DNA of 64,000 nt from CAMUQR01 sp963526735. Its GTDB lineage: Bacteria; Patescibacteriota; Saccharimonadia; Saccharimonadales; Saccharimonadaceae. The DNA lies in the NCBI GenBank assembly GCA_963526735.1, contig CAURNU010000002.1, positions 1-64,000 on the forward strand. Direction: 5' to 3'. Position 1 is the first letter of the stretch, and each line of letters starts with the position of its first letter. The notes beneath the pieces were generated by a model. It was given only the letters and a program-made list of their open reading frames with translations, was not told where the DNA came from and did not search any database. The position numbers were made by a program, and so were the translations under genes. Below, piece after piece: positions 14,887-23,909 of the stretch.

Positions 14887-15338
14887 TATTTAACCTCAAC
14901 TTTCTTTGGAGCTTGAGCTTCGTGCATATGGTTGCCATCAGCGTAAACTTTTAAGCGAGCCATGCGGTCAGCTTGCAGTTTGTTTTTTGGTAGCATACCT
15001 TTGACGGCGAACTCAACAATTCGTTCTGGGAACTTTTCGCGGAGTTCTTTGAGGCTTAGATCCTTAATTCCGCCAGGAAAACCTGAGTGTCGGAAATAGT
15101 GTTTTGCTAACTCTTTGTCGCCAGTTGCTTGAACATCTTTAGCGTTAATCACAACAACGTAGTCACCACCGTCAACATGTGGGGTAAAAGTGACTTTGTC
15201 TTTGCCGATCAAAAGTTTAGCAACGACAGTAGCGAGGCGACCAATGGTCATTTCGCTAGCATCAATCAAAAACCATTCTCGCTGAACGTCAGCTGGTTTT
15301 TGTGAGAAAGTTTTGTGTGCTTTGGTAATTTTAGCCAT
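14886..15338 (-). CDS. rplM: 50S ribosomal protein L13
   Basis: uL13, an early-assembly large-subunit protein. The 150-residue product has the family patterns WFLIDASEMTIGRLATVVAK, HVDGGDYVVVINA and HYFRHSGFPGGIK. It overlaps rplQ upstream and rpsI downstream by one base each, so rplQ, rplM and rpsI are translationally coupled. rplM-rpsI directly after rplQ is a common Gram-positive arrangement. Confidence 0.97.
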   Translation of the reverse strand: MAKITKAHKTFSQKPADVQREWFLIDASEMTIGRLATVVAKLLIGKDKVTFTPHVDGGDYVVVINAKDVQATGDKELAKHYFRHSGFPGGIKDLSLKELREKFPERIVEFAVKGMLPKNKLQADRMARLKVYADGNHMHEAQAPKKVEVK

Positions 15339-15781
15339 TATGCTTCCTCCTTAACTTCAGTTTTTTCAACTTTTTTGGCTTCAACTGGAGCTGGTTTATC
15401 AGCTTCGGCTTCGGCGTCAAAATTGATTTCGTCAACGAACTCAACAATTGCCATTGGAGCATTGTCACCAACGCGAGCGTCGGTTTTTTCCAGGCGTAAG
15501 TAGCCACTGGTTCGTTCGGTGAGTTGTGGAGCAATTGAGTCAACTAGGAAATTGCCAACTTTAACATCCAAAACTGCAATCACTTGGCGACGAGACGCGA
15601 GGTCGCCTTGTTTAGCTTTTGTGATTAGTTTTTCGGTCATTGGTAAAATTTCTTTAGCTTTTGGTAAAGTAGTTTCAATTGCACCGTTAGTAATTAGCTG
15701 TTTGGCGAGGTTGCGAAACAGCGCTGTTCGTTGGTCGCGCTTGCGTCCGAGCTTGCGACCTTTGTATCCGTGTCTGTGCAT
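15338..15781 (-). CDS. rplQ: 50S ribosomal protein L17
   Basis: bL17, near the peptide exit tunnel. The N-terminus HRHGYKGRKLGRKRDQRTAL and the core SGYLRLEKTDARVGDNAPMA are canonical. The 147-residue length includes a C-terminal Ala/Glu/Lys tail of about 25 residues (about 122-147) missing from the 116-127 residue forms. One-base overlaps with rpoA and rplM. Confidence 0.96.
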   Translation of the reverse strand: MHRHGYKGRKLGRKRDQRTALFRNLAKQLITNGAIETTLPKAKEILPMTEKLITKAKQGDLASRRQVIAVLDVKVGNFLVDSIAPQLTERTSGYLRLEKTDARVGDNAPMAIVEFVDEINFDAEAEADKPAPVEAKKVEKTEVKEEA

Positions 15782-16704
15782 TATAGTTCTAACTCCGCTA
15801 ATTTATTTTTTACTTCATCCAGCGCTTTTTGACCAAAGCCCTTTAGATCTTGTAAATCTTGTTCGCTCAAACTAATCAAGTCGTCCACGGTGCGGATGTC
15901 GTTGTTAATTAAAGCGTTGGTAGTGCGAGCTGATAGATTTAAATCTTCAATTGAAGAGTTAAGTTCACTCATCTCGTTTTCTTTGATTTTGCCAATTTCC
16001 TCACCAGCTTCGACAATAGTCGCACCAGCAAGCGATTGGTATTGATTGACTAAAATGGCAGCTGCTTCTTCAAAAGCTTGAGTTGGGGAAAGTGAGCCAT
16101 CAGTGTCAATGGTAATTTCCAGTTTCTCGAGGTTGGTTTCTTGACCAACACGAGTGTCGGAAACTTTGTAGCGTACGCGCAAAACTGGGCTGAAGAACGC
16201 ATCAATTGCAATCATATCTGAGTGCAAGCGATCTTTGCTAGCTTCGTCGATGTTTTTGTAGCCACGACCCGCTTCTGCGACCATATCAATTTCCAAAGTG
16301 GTCTTTGGATTGTCAATGGTGGCAATCACTTGGGTTGGGTTGACAATTTCCACATCAGCGTTGGTTTTAATGTCTGAGGCATAAACCACGCCAGCGCCAG
16401 TTTTCTTAAGGGTTAATTCGATTGGAGCGTCAGAGTGAACGATCAAGTGGATGTTTTTTAAGTTTAAAATCACATCAACTAGATCTTCTTTCACGCCGTC
16501 CAGAGTAGTAAACTCATGAGTTGCTCCGTGAATTTTGGCAGCTACAATCGCGCCACCGCGAATGCTCGAGAGCAAAACGCGACGCAAACTGTTTCCTAGG
16601 GTGTTACCGTAACCGCGGTTCACAGGGCTGACTACGACGGTCGCGCTGTTATCCGAGTGCTCGATAACTTCTTTTAAGGTTGGATTGTAAATATTCTTTG
16701 CCAT
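15781..16704 (-). CDS. rpoA: RNA polymerase alpha subunit
   Basis: Scaffold subunit for RNA polymerase assembly. The 307-residue product has the N-terminal dimerisation domain with RGYGNTLGNSLRRVLLSSI (about 30-48), and a C-terminal UP-element/activator domain (about 247-307) ending in the helix-hairpin-helix SLSEQDLQDLKGFGQKALDE. The linker is acidic. Length is typical of Gram-positives. It lies 8 nt after rpsD and overlaps rplQ by one base. Confidence 0.97.
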   Translation of the reverse strand: MAKNIYNPTLKEVIEHSDNSATVVVSPVNRGYGNTLGNSLRRVLLSSIRGGAIVAAKIHGATHEFTTLDGVKEDLVDVILNLKNIHLIVHSDAPIELTLKKTGAGVVYASDIKTNADVEIVNPTQVIATIDNPKTTLEIDMVAEAGRGYKNIDEASKDRLHSDMIAIDAFFSPVLRVRYKVSDTRVGQETNLEKLEITIDTDGSLSPTQAFEEAAAILVNQYQSLAGATIVEAGEEIGKIKENEMSELNSSIEDLNLSARTTNALINNDIRTVDDLISLSEQDLQDLKGFGQKALDEVKNKLAELEL

Positions 16705-16712
16705 TATTTCCC

Positions 16713-17330
16713 CTATCTTGAATAAAATTCAACAATCAATTGTTCGTTGATATCGTCCTCAGCCTCATCACGCTTTGGCAAACCGGTGATTTCGATAACC
16801 ATTTTGTTTTGGTCAGATTTCAACCAGCTAAGTGGTTTTTGAACTGAGTTTTTTACTACTTCACTTAAGTTAGCAAAATAAGCTGATTTGGTGCTTTTTG
16901 CTCGAACTTCGATCTTATCGCCAGGTTTAACAGCGATTGATGGAATGTTCACTCTCTTGCCGTTGAGCATAAAGTGACCGTGTGAAACCAACTGACGAGC
17001 AGCTCGACGGCTAGTTGCAAAACCGGCACGATATACAGCATTGTCCAAACGAGTTTCTAGCATTTGGAGTAGGTTCTCGCCGGCTAGACCTTGGCGTTTG
17101 GTAGCTTTTTTCATTAAGTTAGCGAATTGCTTTTCAAGTAAACCGTAAATACGGCGAACTTTTTGCTTTTCGCGCAACTGGGTTAGATACAGACTGCCTT
17201 TACCTTGGCGGTTGTGGGCGTGCTGACCTGGAATACCGCTTTTGCGCACCATAATTTTATGAGCTTTAGGGTGCAAAGCGTAGCCTTCACGACGGCTTTG
17301 TTTGACAATTGGTGAAATATCTCTAGCCAT
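16713..17330 (-). CDS. rpsD: 30S ribosomal protein S4
   Basis: uS4, a primary 16S rRNA-binding protein and accuracy determinant. The 205-residue product has the S4 RNA-binding domain with LDNAVYRAGFATSRRAARQL and the HGHFMLNGKRVNIPS hairpin. The N-terminal zinc-binding cysteines of the C+ form are absent. Ends with UAG. Placed between rpsK and rpoA, the usual position. Confidence 0.96.
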   Translation of the reverse strand: MARDISPIVKQSRREGYALHPKAHKIMVRKSGIPGQHAHNRQGKGSLYLTQLREKQKVRRIYGLLEKQFANLMKKATKRQGLAGENLLQMLETRLDNAVYRAGFATSRRAARQLVSHGHFMLNGKRVNIPSIAVKPGDKIEVRAKSTKSAYFANLSEVVKNSVQKPLSWLKSDQNKMVIEITGLPKRDEAEDDINEQLIVEFYSR

Positions 17331-17333
17331 TGT

Positions 17334-17741
17334 TTATGCTCTCCTTGCTTTCTTAGGACGGACGCCACCGTGTGGGACGCCAGTCACATCTTTGATTGAT
17401 TCAACTTTGATTTCAACACCGCTCATCGCGCGAATCGCAGCGTCACGACCGAGGCCGACGCCTTTAACAAATACATCAACGCTCGATAGGTTGTGCTTGT
17501 CTTTAGCGATAGTGGCAGCTTTTTCAGCAGCAATTTGCGCTGCGTAAGCAGTACCTTTTTTAGAACCGCGGAAGCCACAAGCGCCAGCACTTGATTGGCT
17601 TAAAACATTACCTTTTTTATCGGTAAAAGTCACGATTGTGTTGTTAAAAGTTGATTGCACGTGCAATTTACCAGTTGGTACGGCTACACGTTGCTTTTTG
17701 CTGCGCTTAGCAGCTTTTGGTTTGTTTACTTCATTTGCCAT
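17334..17741 (-). CDS. rpsK: 30S ribosomal protein S11
   Basis: uS11 on the 30S platform. The 135-residue product has HVQSTFNNTIVTFTDKKGNV and the C-terminal GVEIKVESIKDVTGVPHGG followed by RPKKARRA. Canonical length, tightly spaced between rpsM and rpsD. Confidence 0.97.
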   Translation of the reverse strand: MANEVNKPKAAKRSKKQRVAVPTGKLHVQSTFNNTIVTFTDKKGNVLSQSSAGACGFRGSKKGTAYAAQIAAEKAATIAKDKHNLSSVDVFVKGVGLGRDAAIRAMSGVEIKVESIKDVTGVPHGGVRPKKARRA

Positions 17742-17753
17742 CTGCTAATTCTC

Positions 17754-18140
17754 CTATGTCTTAGACGCAGCCTTTGGCTGTGCTCCACCAACTGCAATTG
17801 CCTTACCCTTACGAGTTCGTGCATTCGTTCGGGTTCGCTGTCCACGGACTGGTAAACCAGCAATGTGTCGTGTTCCCTTATAGCACTTGATGTCTTTTAA
17901 TCGTTTGATATTGTTGGTCACCAAGCGCTGTAAGTCACCTTCTACGGTGTAATCACGGTCAATAATTTCGCGTAATTTTTGCTCTTCAGCCTCGGTGAGA
18001 TCCTTTACCCGAGTGGTCGGCTCGATTTTAGCCGCCGCAAGGATAGCTAATGCGCTGGTCGGACCGATACCATGAATGTAGGTAAGTGCGATCTGAACCT
18101 GCTTGTCTGATGGGATTACAACCCCAGAGATCCTAGCCAT
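17754..18140 (-). CDS. rpsM: 30S ribosomal protein S13
   Basis: uS13 in the 30S head, contacting L5 and P-site tRNA. The 128-residue product has ARISGVVIPSDKQVQIALTY, the helix-hairpin-helix region, and the C-terminal GLPVRGQRTRTNARTRKGKA. It starts 2 nt after the rpmJ stop. Confidence 0.97.
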   Translation of the reverse strand: MARISGVVIPSDKQVQIALTYIHGIGPTSALAILAAAKIEPTTRVKDLTEAEEQKLREIIDRDYTVEGDLQRLVTNNIKRLKDIKCYKGTRHIAGLPVRGQRTRTNARTRKGKAIAVGGAQPKAASKT

Positions 18141-18142
18141 TC

Positions 18143-18286
18143 TTAACCCTGCCTTTGCTTATTCTTAGGTTTTTTCTTGTTGATGATATAAACTCGACAA
18201 ACTTTTGAACCGTCCTTGCGGCGACCACAACGACGAACGATTATATCATCGGGACTGATTTTTTTAACACTGGCACGAACTTTCAT
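18143..18286 (-). CDS. rpmJ: 50S ribosomal protein L36, zinc-ligand-poor variant
   Basis: bL36, the smallest large-subunit protein. The 47-residue reading frame begins MKVRASVKKISPDDIIVRR and ends NKKKPKNKQRQG, matching both ends of L36. The zinc site is rebuilt: the first CxxC pair is replaced by SPDD and the third cysteine by Asn. About ten extra residues (CGRRKDGSKVC, 20-30) carry two unrelated cysteines. Position between infA and rpsM is canonical. Whether Cys20/Cys30 bind metal is unknown. Confidence 0.9.
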   Translation of the reverse strand: MKVRASVKKISPDDIIVRRCGRRKDGSKVCRVYIINKKKPKNKQRQG

Positions 18287-18321
18287 TAGTGTTAGATTCC
18301 TCTTTCTTCCCTTAGTTAATA

Positions 18322-18540
18322 TTATTTGAGGCGGAAGCTGATTCTGCCCTTTTCGAGATCGTAAGGGCTTAGCTCTACTTCTACCCTATCGCCGGGTACA
18401 AGTCGGATGTAGTGCTTGCGCATTTTACCCGAAATGTGAGCGATAATTGTATGACCGTTGACGAGCTCAACCCGAAATTGAGCATTTGGCAATGCTTCTT
18501 TGATTTTACCTTCCAGTTTGATGACGTCTTTTTTAGCCAT
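18322..18540 (-). CDS. infA: Translation initiation factor IF-1
   Basis: OB-fold factor binding the 30S A site during initiation. The 72-residue product has the full family pattern: KLEGKIKEALPNAQFRVEL, GHTIIAHISGKMRKHYIRL and PGDRVEVELSPYDLEKGRI. TATAAT within CTGTATAATG lies about 20 nt upstream of the ATG, so infA probably heads the alpha operon. Confidence 0.97.
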   Translation of the reverse strand: MAKKDVIKLEGKIKEALPNAQFRVELVNGHTIIAHISGKMRKHYIRLVPGDRVEVELSPYDLEKGRISFRLK

Positions 18541-18590
18541 AAATTACAAGCCTACATTATACAGTAAAATTTACAATAAGTAAAGGCTTT

Positions 18591-19274
18591 TTATTGGCGA
18601 ACGGCTTTGACGATGGTGCGTTGATCATAAGTCTGTTTATCCTTGAGCCAACGCCCACTGCAAGTGATGATGGCGATGGTTTCTTGGTCGTTAATTTTTG
18701 CCAAAACTTTGTCCATGGTATCTTGCGTAAAGTCGTCGAGCCTTACGGTATAATTATCGGTAATTTTATAAGTAAAAATTTGCCCATCGCCCCGCTCAAT
18801 ACTTATGATGTTGCCAGCGGTCGCATTGCCGAGACGTTTAAAAATGCCGTCTTTAGTGGGGCCACCGTTATGCCCATCGAGAATAATGGTCTGGTTTTTG
18901 CCAGGGAGACCGCTCTGGTTAAACCAGCCGACGTCGTAAATCCCTGGTGGTGTGCCGATTTCGTGAGTTTTGGGGTCTTTGCCGACTGGTAAGATGCGGG
19001 CATTGTGGACACCGAGGATTGGTAAGCTGAAATAGCGAGGTTTGTCGGGGGCGACTTTGTATTCGACAATTTCCTGCTTAGTGATTTCTTTTTCTTCGGG
19101 CGTAGGCGTGCTGATGATATTAGAAATGGTTTTGGGCAAAGGAATAGTGATAGGCTCGCCGAAGTGTTTTTGATAAAAATAATCGACCAAAACAGCAACG
19201 GCTAGCGAAAAACCAATGATCGCTAGCCCCAAGCCGATTTTTTTGAAGAGGTATTTGGTTTTTGTGAGAGCCAT
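18591..19274 (-). CDS. Sortase family cysteine transpeptidase
   Basis: A 227-residue membrane-anchored sortase. An N-terminal hydrophobic helix (about 12-31) is followed by a linker and the sortase beta-barrel (about 75-227). The catalytic residues are visible: His135 in ILDGHNGG, Cys205 in AIITCSG and Arg219 in YDQRTIVKA. It would cleave and attach sorting-signal proteins outside the membrane; no substrate with an LPxTG-like signal lies in the window. It sits 14 nt after secY, where adk and map occur in many bacteria, so it may be co-expressed with the translocon. Confidence 0.88.
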   Translation of the reverse strand: MALTKTKYLFKKIGLGLAIIGFSLAVAVLVDYFYQKHFGEPITIPLPKTISNIISTPTPEEKEITKQEIVEYKVAPDKPRYFSLPILGVHNARILPVGKDPKTHEIGTPPGIYDVGWFNQSGLPGKNQTIILDGHNGGPTKDGIFKRLGNATAGNIISIERGDGQIFTYKITDNYTVRLDDFTQDTMDKVLAKINDQETIAIITCSGRWLKDKQTYDQRTIVKAVRQ

Positions 19275-19288
19275 TTATGTAAAATCAA

Positions 19289-20701
19289 TTATTTGTAGTC
19301 GTCGTAAGTGACCATTAAGGCGCGGGATGATAATTGACGGAGGTTCTCAAGAGCAACAGTCACAATAATCAAGGCACCAGTACCACCAATAGTGAAGTTA
19401 ATATTAGAGATGCCAAATAGACGGTAGATGATGTAGTCAATCACAAATGGCGTGATGGCGATTAGACCAAGTGAGAATGAACCAAATAAAGTTAAACGAT
19501 TAACTGATGAGCGTAAGAATTTAGCGGTTTGAGTGCCAGGACGGACGCCTTCAATGAAACCACCTTGTTTTTGGAGGTTGTCAGCGATTTCGTCAGAGTT
19601 AAACACCACGCTAGTGTAGAAATAAGTAAACATCACGATTAGGATAAAATACACGATTGGGTAAATCATGGCTTGCCAGCCACCAGCCTCAAAACCTTGT
19701 GCGGTTGGAGTGCGGAACCATAGAATCAGATTATTGGCGATATCTTGGAGATGTTCAGCACCAGATGATTTCAGAACTTGACCAATGAAGGCCGGTAGAG
19801 ATAAGAAAGCAACCGCAAAAATCACTGGTACCACGCCGGCGGTGATAAGTTTCATCGGTAAGATCGATTTAATACCGCCGTAAGTTGAGTTGCCGTGAAC
19901 GCGCTTAGCGTAGTTGATAGTAATAAGACGCTGAGCTTCGTTGATTTTGACCAGGAAATAAAGCACTAACAGACCAACAATTACCAAGAAAGCAGTTAAA
20001 GCCAGGCCAATTGGGCTAATCGGCAGAGTGAACCAGCCGAAGACGTTCAGTGAACCAGCGGAGGTATTGGTGAGGGCTGAGAAAATAGTCGCTAGCATAG
20101 TTGGCATTTGAGAAACGATACCAATAAAGATGATAGTTGAAATACCGTTACCAACACCCTGCTCTGTAATTAACTCGCCGAACCACATCAGCAAAATCGA
20201 GCCGGCAACCATTGAAGTGATGGCAATTACCCAACGAGCAATCGAGATGCTATCAAGAGTGATGCTGGCTCCAGCCAGTGCGGTTTGACGCAAGATGAAG
20301 ATATAAGCAATCGATTGAAACACCGCCAGTGGCACGCTAGCAACGCGAGTCCATTGGTTGATTTTACGGCGACCAGTTTCACCGTCGTTTGATAATTCTT
20401 CAAGTGCTGGGATAGCTTTAGTTAGAAGCTGGAAAATAATTGACGCCGTAATATACGGGCTGATACCGACCATGACAATTGAAAAGCTAGTCAAGGCTCC
20501 ACCACTCAGCAAGTTGAGAAAACCACCGAGGTCGGTTTGGTTGATGGCTTGTGCAATCATTTCTTTAAGTTGAACTGGTTGCGCCAGTGGCACAGGAATG
20601 TGCGCAATGAAGCGATAAATAGCAATAATTGCAAACACCACACCAAGGCGTTTGAGCATGTCTTTGTTTTTCAGGGATTTGATAATGGTCTTGAAATTCA
20701 C
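19289..20701 (-). CDS. secY: Protein translocase channel SecY
   Basis: Central channel of the Sec translocon, ten transmembrane helices in 470 residues. Family landmarks are VFAIIAIYRFIAHIPVPLA at the first helix, GISPYITASIIFQLLT (about 79-94), and the cytosolic loop EAQRLITINYAKRVHG. The start is GTG at 20701 with GAAGG about 8 nt upstream. TTGAAT-17-TACAAT upstream suggests its own promoter, separating it from the ABC genes. It normally follows rplO directly; here two ABC transporters intervene. Confidence 0.96.
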   Translation of the reverse strand: MNFKTIIKSLKNKDMLKRLGVVFAIIAIYRFIAHIPVPLAQPVQLKEMIAQAINQTDLGGFLNLLSGGALTSFSIVMVGISPYITASIIFQLLTKAIPALEELSNDGETGRRKINQWTRVASVPLAVFQSIAYIFILRQTALAGASITLDSISIARWVIAITSMVAGSILLMWFGELITEQGVGNGISTIIFIGIVSQMPTMLATIFSALTNTSAGSLNVFGWFTLPISPIGLALTAFLVIVGLLVLYFLVKINEAQRLITINYAKRVHGNSTYGGIKSILPMKLITAGVVPVIFAVAFLSLPAFIGQVLKSSGAEHLQDIANNLILWFRTPTAQGFEAGGWQAMIYPIVYFILIVMFTYFYTSVVFNSDEIADNLQKQGGFIEGVRPGTQTAKFLRSSVNRLTLFGSFSLGLIAITPFVIDYIIYRLFGISNINFTIGGTGALIIVTVALENLRQLSSRALMVTYDDYK

Positions 20702-20769
20702 GGTCTTACCTTCTTTAATTTATGAAAATATCTGGACTATATTGTAGCGGATTTAGGTCAAAAATTCAA

Positions 20770-22830
20770 CTATTGATCCTTGATGTCTTTGATAGGATTG
20801 CGCACGATATTGCGAAGCATCGGTGGCAGAACGGCGACGAGCGACATGATGATAATCGCTAGCGCCAGCAGTGCTAACCATACAAGATTGATGTTAAAAA
20901 GCGTGAAATTAATCTTGTGATGAAACAAGCCGTAGCTGAGTTTGGCGAGAATCGTGAGGTTTTCGCCATAGATTGCGTTCAATATAAAGCTGATGAGCAT
21001 GCCAAATGCCAACGAAGTAATAATGATGCGCACTGCGATAATTAAGCTATAGGATAAGTAAACTTTCGCGATGTCGCCTCGTCGAGCGCCGACTGCCCGA
21101 AAAATCGCGGTTTCGTGGCGACTATCGGACATTACTCGTGCCATCGTCAAACCTAATATAATAGCGGCAATTAGCGAAATGATGCCGATTACGATCAACA
21201 CAAGAGCGCGTGACTGACTCTTGATAACTTGTAAAGTCGCAAAATTACGACCAAACGGATGTGCGTAGAATTTATACTTACTATTATCAACTGTACGGTT
21301 ACGGTAGTAGGCTTGAGGGTCGCCAAATAGCCATTTCATTGGACCGTCAATTTGTTGCTCGTTTTTTAAAATATCAGCTCCATTTATAAAAGCCATGAAA
21401 TTAATCGCGTCTTGGTAATTGGTGAATTCAACCACTGTTGGATGAAATCCAGCATTTTCGAGTGCCTTACCGCTAGAAGCGAGATTCTTGGCGACGGTCG
21501 ATGGAAAAAAGATTTTGTCGAGACTGGCTTTGTTAGGTAATTGGCGATATAGCTTAAGCGGGATAATTGCACCTTGATGAGTGTAATTAGTTAATAAATC
21601 ACGAGCTATGTCAGTGAGTTGAGTCGTAGTTCCGCGGGTTGTTTGATCGGTTGGCGGAAAAATGCCCACCACCTGAAAAGTGATCATTTCAGTATGCGGT
21701 TCTTGATATTCGCCAGTTTGTTTGGCGAGGGCAATGCGTGCTTCGTCTTGTTTTTTATCGTCTTTGGTGCGATTGTCTTGTTTGATAGTGACCCGACCAC
21801 AGGCAGTTGTTGGTAGATTATAAATAATTTTTGGTTTATCTTGGGCAGAATCGGTTTGATCTTTTTGATCTTTAGGTTTATCTTTGACTAATTGTTGTTC
21901 AAGCGCTTTTTCGAGTAATTCACTCTCGGCTTCGTTGCGATAACAAGCCTGGTAGGTTTGGCCATTAATCTTGTGCTGGACATCTTCAATCCATTTGATA
22001 AGTTGTTTTTTATCAGTCGGCATTGGGGTAGTCTTAAGCTTGTCGCCGAACAGCGACTGTGCTTCAGTTGCCGTGATCACCACTGGCACAGCTTGGTTAT
22101 TTTGGCGACGCAGATCGTTGGCTGGCAAAATTAAATTCTTCATCATAATATCTTCTTCAAGGCGATAGCGCGAGAGACGGACATCAGCTTCACCCCAGCC
22201 AGAATTACGTTCAAGTTCTTGTTGATCGCGGTTGAGAAAATCTTCTTGGTTGTTTTTGAGGAATTTTAAGCCAGTGATTTGCGATCGGTAGTCGCTGGTT
22301 TTGTAAAAGTTTATTGGATGAAACGGTGCTGCACGCTTCTTCAGTCCCTGGAAATTATTATCAGCTTCGGCAATGAACTTTTGTTGTTTGGCGAGTAAAA
22401 TTCGTTCCAGCACTGGTGATTCACCATCATAAATATATTCTTCATGGTCGCCAAGTTTGTATTTTTTGATGGGATGTTTGACGCTTTTTTCATCAAAATC
22501 AATTTTATGCTGTTTTGCTAACGCTTTTTGCTCTTCGATGTATTTGAGATAATGTTGATTGGCTTCAGCGCGTGCCTGTACGTCATCTTTGTGAAGCGGT
22601 GGTAAGTGCCGATACATGAATACATCAGATGAGACAGCCTTGACGAGATAGCTCTGATTGCTAGCTTGATCAAATCGCTCGAAGGAGTTGAGTACACCAC
22701 TGATAATTAGTGCCGAGGCAAACAGCACGCTAAACATTAGACCAGCTACCAAGACGGTAATAAACATCATAATCCGTCTAGTTTTGAGTTTAGCAACGGC
22801 TAAAGTGACGGTATCGATAAATCCAATCAT
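20770..22830 (-). CDS. ABC transporter permease, FtsX/MacB-like
   Basis: A 686-residue permease of the FtsX/MacB superfamily. It has one N-terminal transmembrane helix (about 20-45), a very large extracytoplasmic domain (about 50-525) rich in Lys, Gln and Asp, and three C-terminal helices (about 540-675). HETAIFRAVGARRGDIAKVY is the cytosolic coupling segment typical of the family. Its ATG overlaps the ATPase stop (ATGA). The pair probably transmits ATP-driven conformational change to the outside or exports a peptide or lipid; substrate unknown. Little in the large domain was recognisable. Confidence 0.85.
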   Translation of the reverse strand: MIGFIDTVTLAVAKLKTRRIMMFITVLVAGLMFSVLFASALIISGVLNSFERFDQASNQSYLVKAVSSDVFMYRHLPPLHKDDVQARAEANQHYLKYIEEQKALAKQHKIDFDEKSVKHPIKKYKLGDHEEYIYDGESPVLERILLAKQQKFIAEADNNFQGLKKRAAPFHPINFYKTSDYRSQITGLKFLKNNQEDFLNRDQQELERNSGWGEADVRLSRYRLEEDIMMKNLILPANDLRRQNNQAVPVVITATEAQSLFGDKLKTTPMPTDKKQLIKWIEDVQHKINGQTYQACYRNEAESELLEKALEQQLVKDKPKDQKDQTDSAQDKPKIIYNLPTTACGRVTIKQDNRTKDDKKQDEARIALAKQTGEYQEPHTEMITFQVVGIFPPTDQTTRGTTTQLTDIARDLLTNYTHQGAIIPLKLYRQLPNKASLDKIFFPSTVAKNLASSGKALENAGFHPTVVEFTNYQDAINFMAFINGADILKNEQQIDGPMKWLFGDPQAYYRNRTVDNSKYKFYAHPFGRNFATLQVIKSQSRALVLIVIGIISLIAAIILGLTMARVMSDSRHETAIFRAVGARRGDIAKVYLSYSLIIAVRIIITSLAFGMLISFILNAIYGENLTILAKLSYGLFHHKINFTLFNINLVWLALLALAIIIMSLVAVLPPMLRNIVRNPIKDIKDQ

Positions 22831-23870
22831 GCGGTTTCCTCCTTGTTTTTATTTGATGAATGAACTGAATCTAGCGCAAAACCCTGCTGGCTGGCTTGAA
22901 CGCGCTGTTGTTGACGGCGGGCATCGAGGCGAACGGACTGTGTGATAGGCTCTGAATTATCATGGTTGATTGGAGCATGAGTCGAGTTTATGGTCGTGGG
23001 TTGCGAAGCGGGGCTAACTACAGTGTGGCGAATTTTGGTCAAAAATTCAGCTTGGCGTTGCTCAGCTTTAGTGAGTTCGGCTGGGTGTTCCAGCGTTCGG
23101 CGGGTAATTTTTGTCGTTATCTGTGGAGTTGATTGAGGCGCGACTGATATAGCCGGCGTTGATGGCGCTTGGTCGAGAATCATGCCATCTTTGAGCATAA
23201 TATGACGGTCGGCTTTAGCGACAATTTCAGGATTGTGCGTGACGATTACAATTGTCGTGCCTAAATCTTGGCGAATTTGTTTTAACAAATCAAGCACGAG
23301 ATCGCTGTTGACGGAGTCGAGATTGCCTGTTGGCTCATCGGCGAAAATAATGCTCGGTGAGTTAACGAGCGCTCGAGCGATAGCGGCGCGTTGGATTTGT
23401 CCGCCGGAGAGTTCTTTTGGAAAATGTTTCGCCCAGTCAGCCAGACCAACTCGCTTGAGCAGTTGCGTCACTTGGGTGGTGCGCTGATCACGTTTCATTT
23501 TTAAAAACATAGCTGGTACTTCGACATTTTTCTCTAATGTCAAAAACGGATGCAAATAAAAACTCTGAAAAATAAAACCAATCGTTTGATTACGAAATTG
23601 CGATAATTGTTTATCGCTCATTTTTGATAAATCTTGATTATTGACAATCACTTGTCCACTGGTTGGTCGATCGAGGCCGGCTAACAGATGTAATAATGTG
23701 GACTTGCCTGAACCGCTCGCACCAGTAATCGCCACAATTTCGCCTTGGCGAATCTCCAAGTTAATATCGTGTAGTACAGTAATCTGCTGACGCGACTTGT
23801 GATAAGTTTTGCTTAAATTATGCGCCCGAATGATCACCTTGCTATGTGCGCTCATTTCCCTATTTTTCAT
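22827..23870 (-). CDS. ABC transporter ATP-binding protein, MacB/LolD-like, with C-terminal extension
   Basis: A 347-residue ATPase. Walker A GASGSGKST (about 51-59), signature LSGGQIQRAAIARAL, Walker B IIFADEPTGNLD and switch His in VTHNPE place it in the MacB/LolD family. A Gln/Thr/Pro-rich C-terminal extension of about 110 residues follows the ATPase domain, unlike the usual 220-250 residue form. TAAAAT with TGG (23884-23879) ends 8 nt before the ATG at 23870, so the mRNA may be leaderless. A second ATG 15 nt downstream has a GGGA site and is an alternative start. Ends with UGA overlapping the permease ATG. Confidence 0.9.
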   Translation of the reverse strand: MKNREMSAHSKVIIRAHNLSKTYHKSRQQITVLHDINLEIRQGEIVAITGASGSGKSTLLHLLAGLDRPTSGQVIVNNQDLSKMSDKQLSQFRNQTIGFIFQSFYLHPFLTLEKNVEVPAMFLKMKRDQRTTQVTQLLKRVGLADWAKHFPKELSGGQIQRAAIARALVNSPSIIFADEPTGNLDSVNSDLVLDLLKQIRQDLGTTIVIVTHNPEIVAKADRHIMLKDGMILDQAPSTPAISVAPQSTPQITTKITRRTLEHPAELTKAEQRQAEFLTKIRHTVVSPASQPTTINSTHAPINHDNSEPITQSVRLDARRQQQRVQASQQGFALDSVHSSNKNKEETA

Positions 23871-23909
23871 TTGTTTCTATTTTACCATAAACAGTATCAC
23901 AAATTAAAA

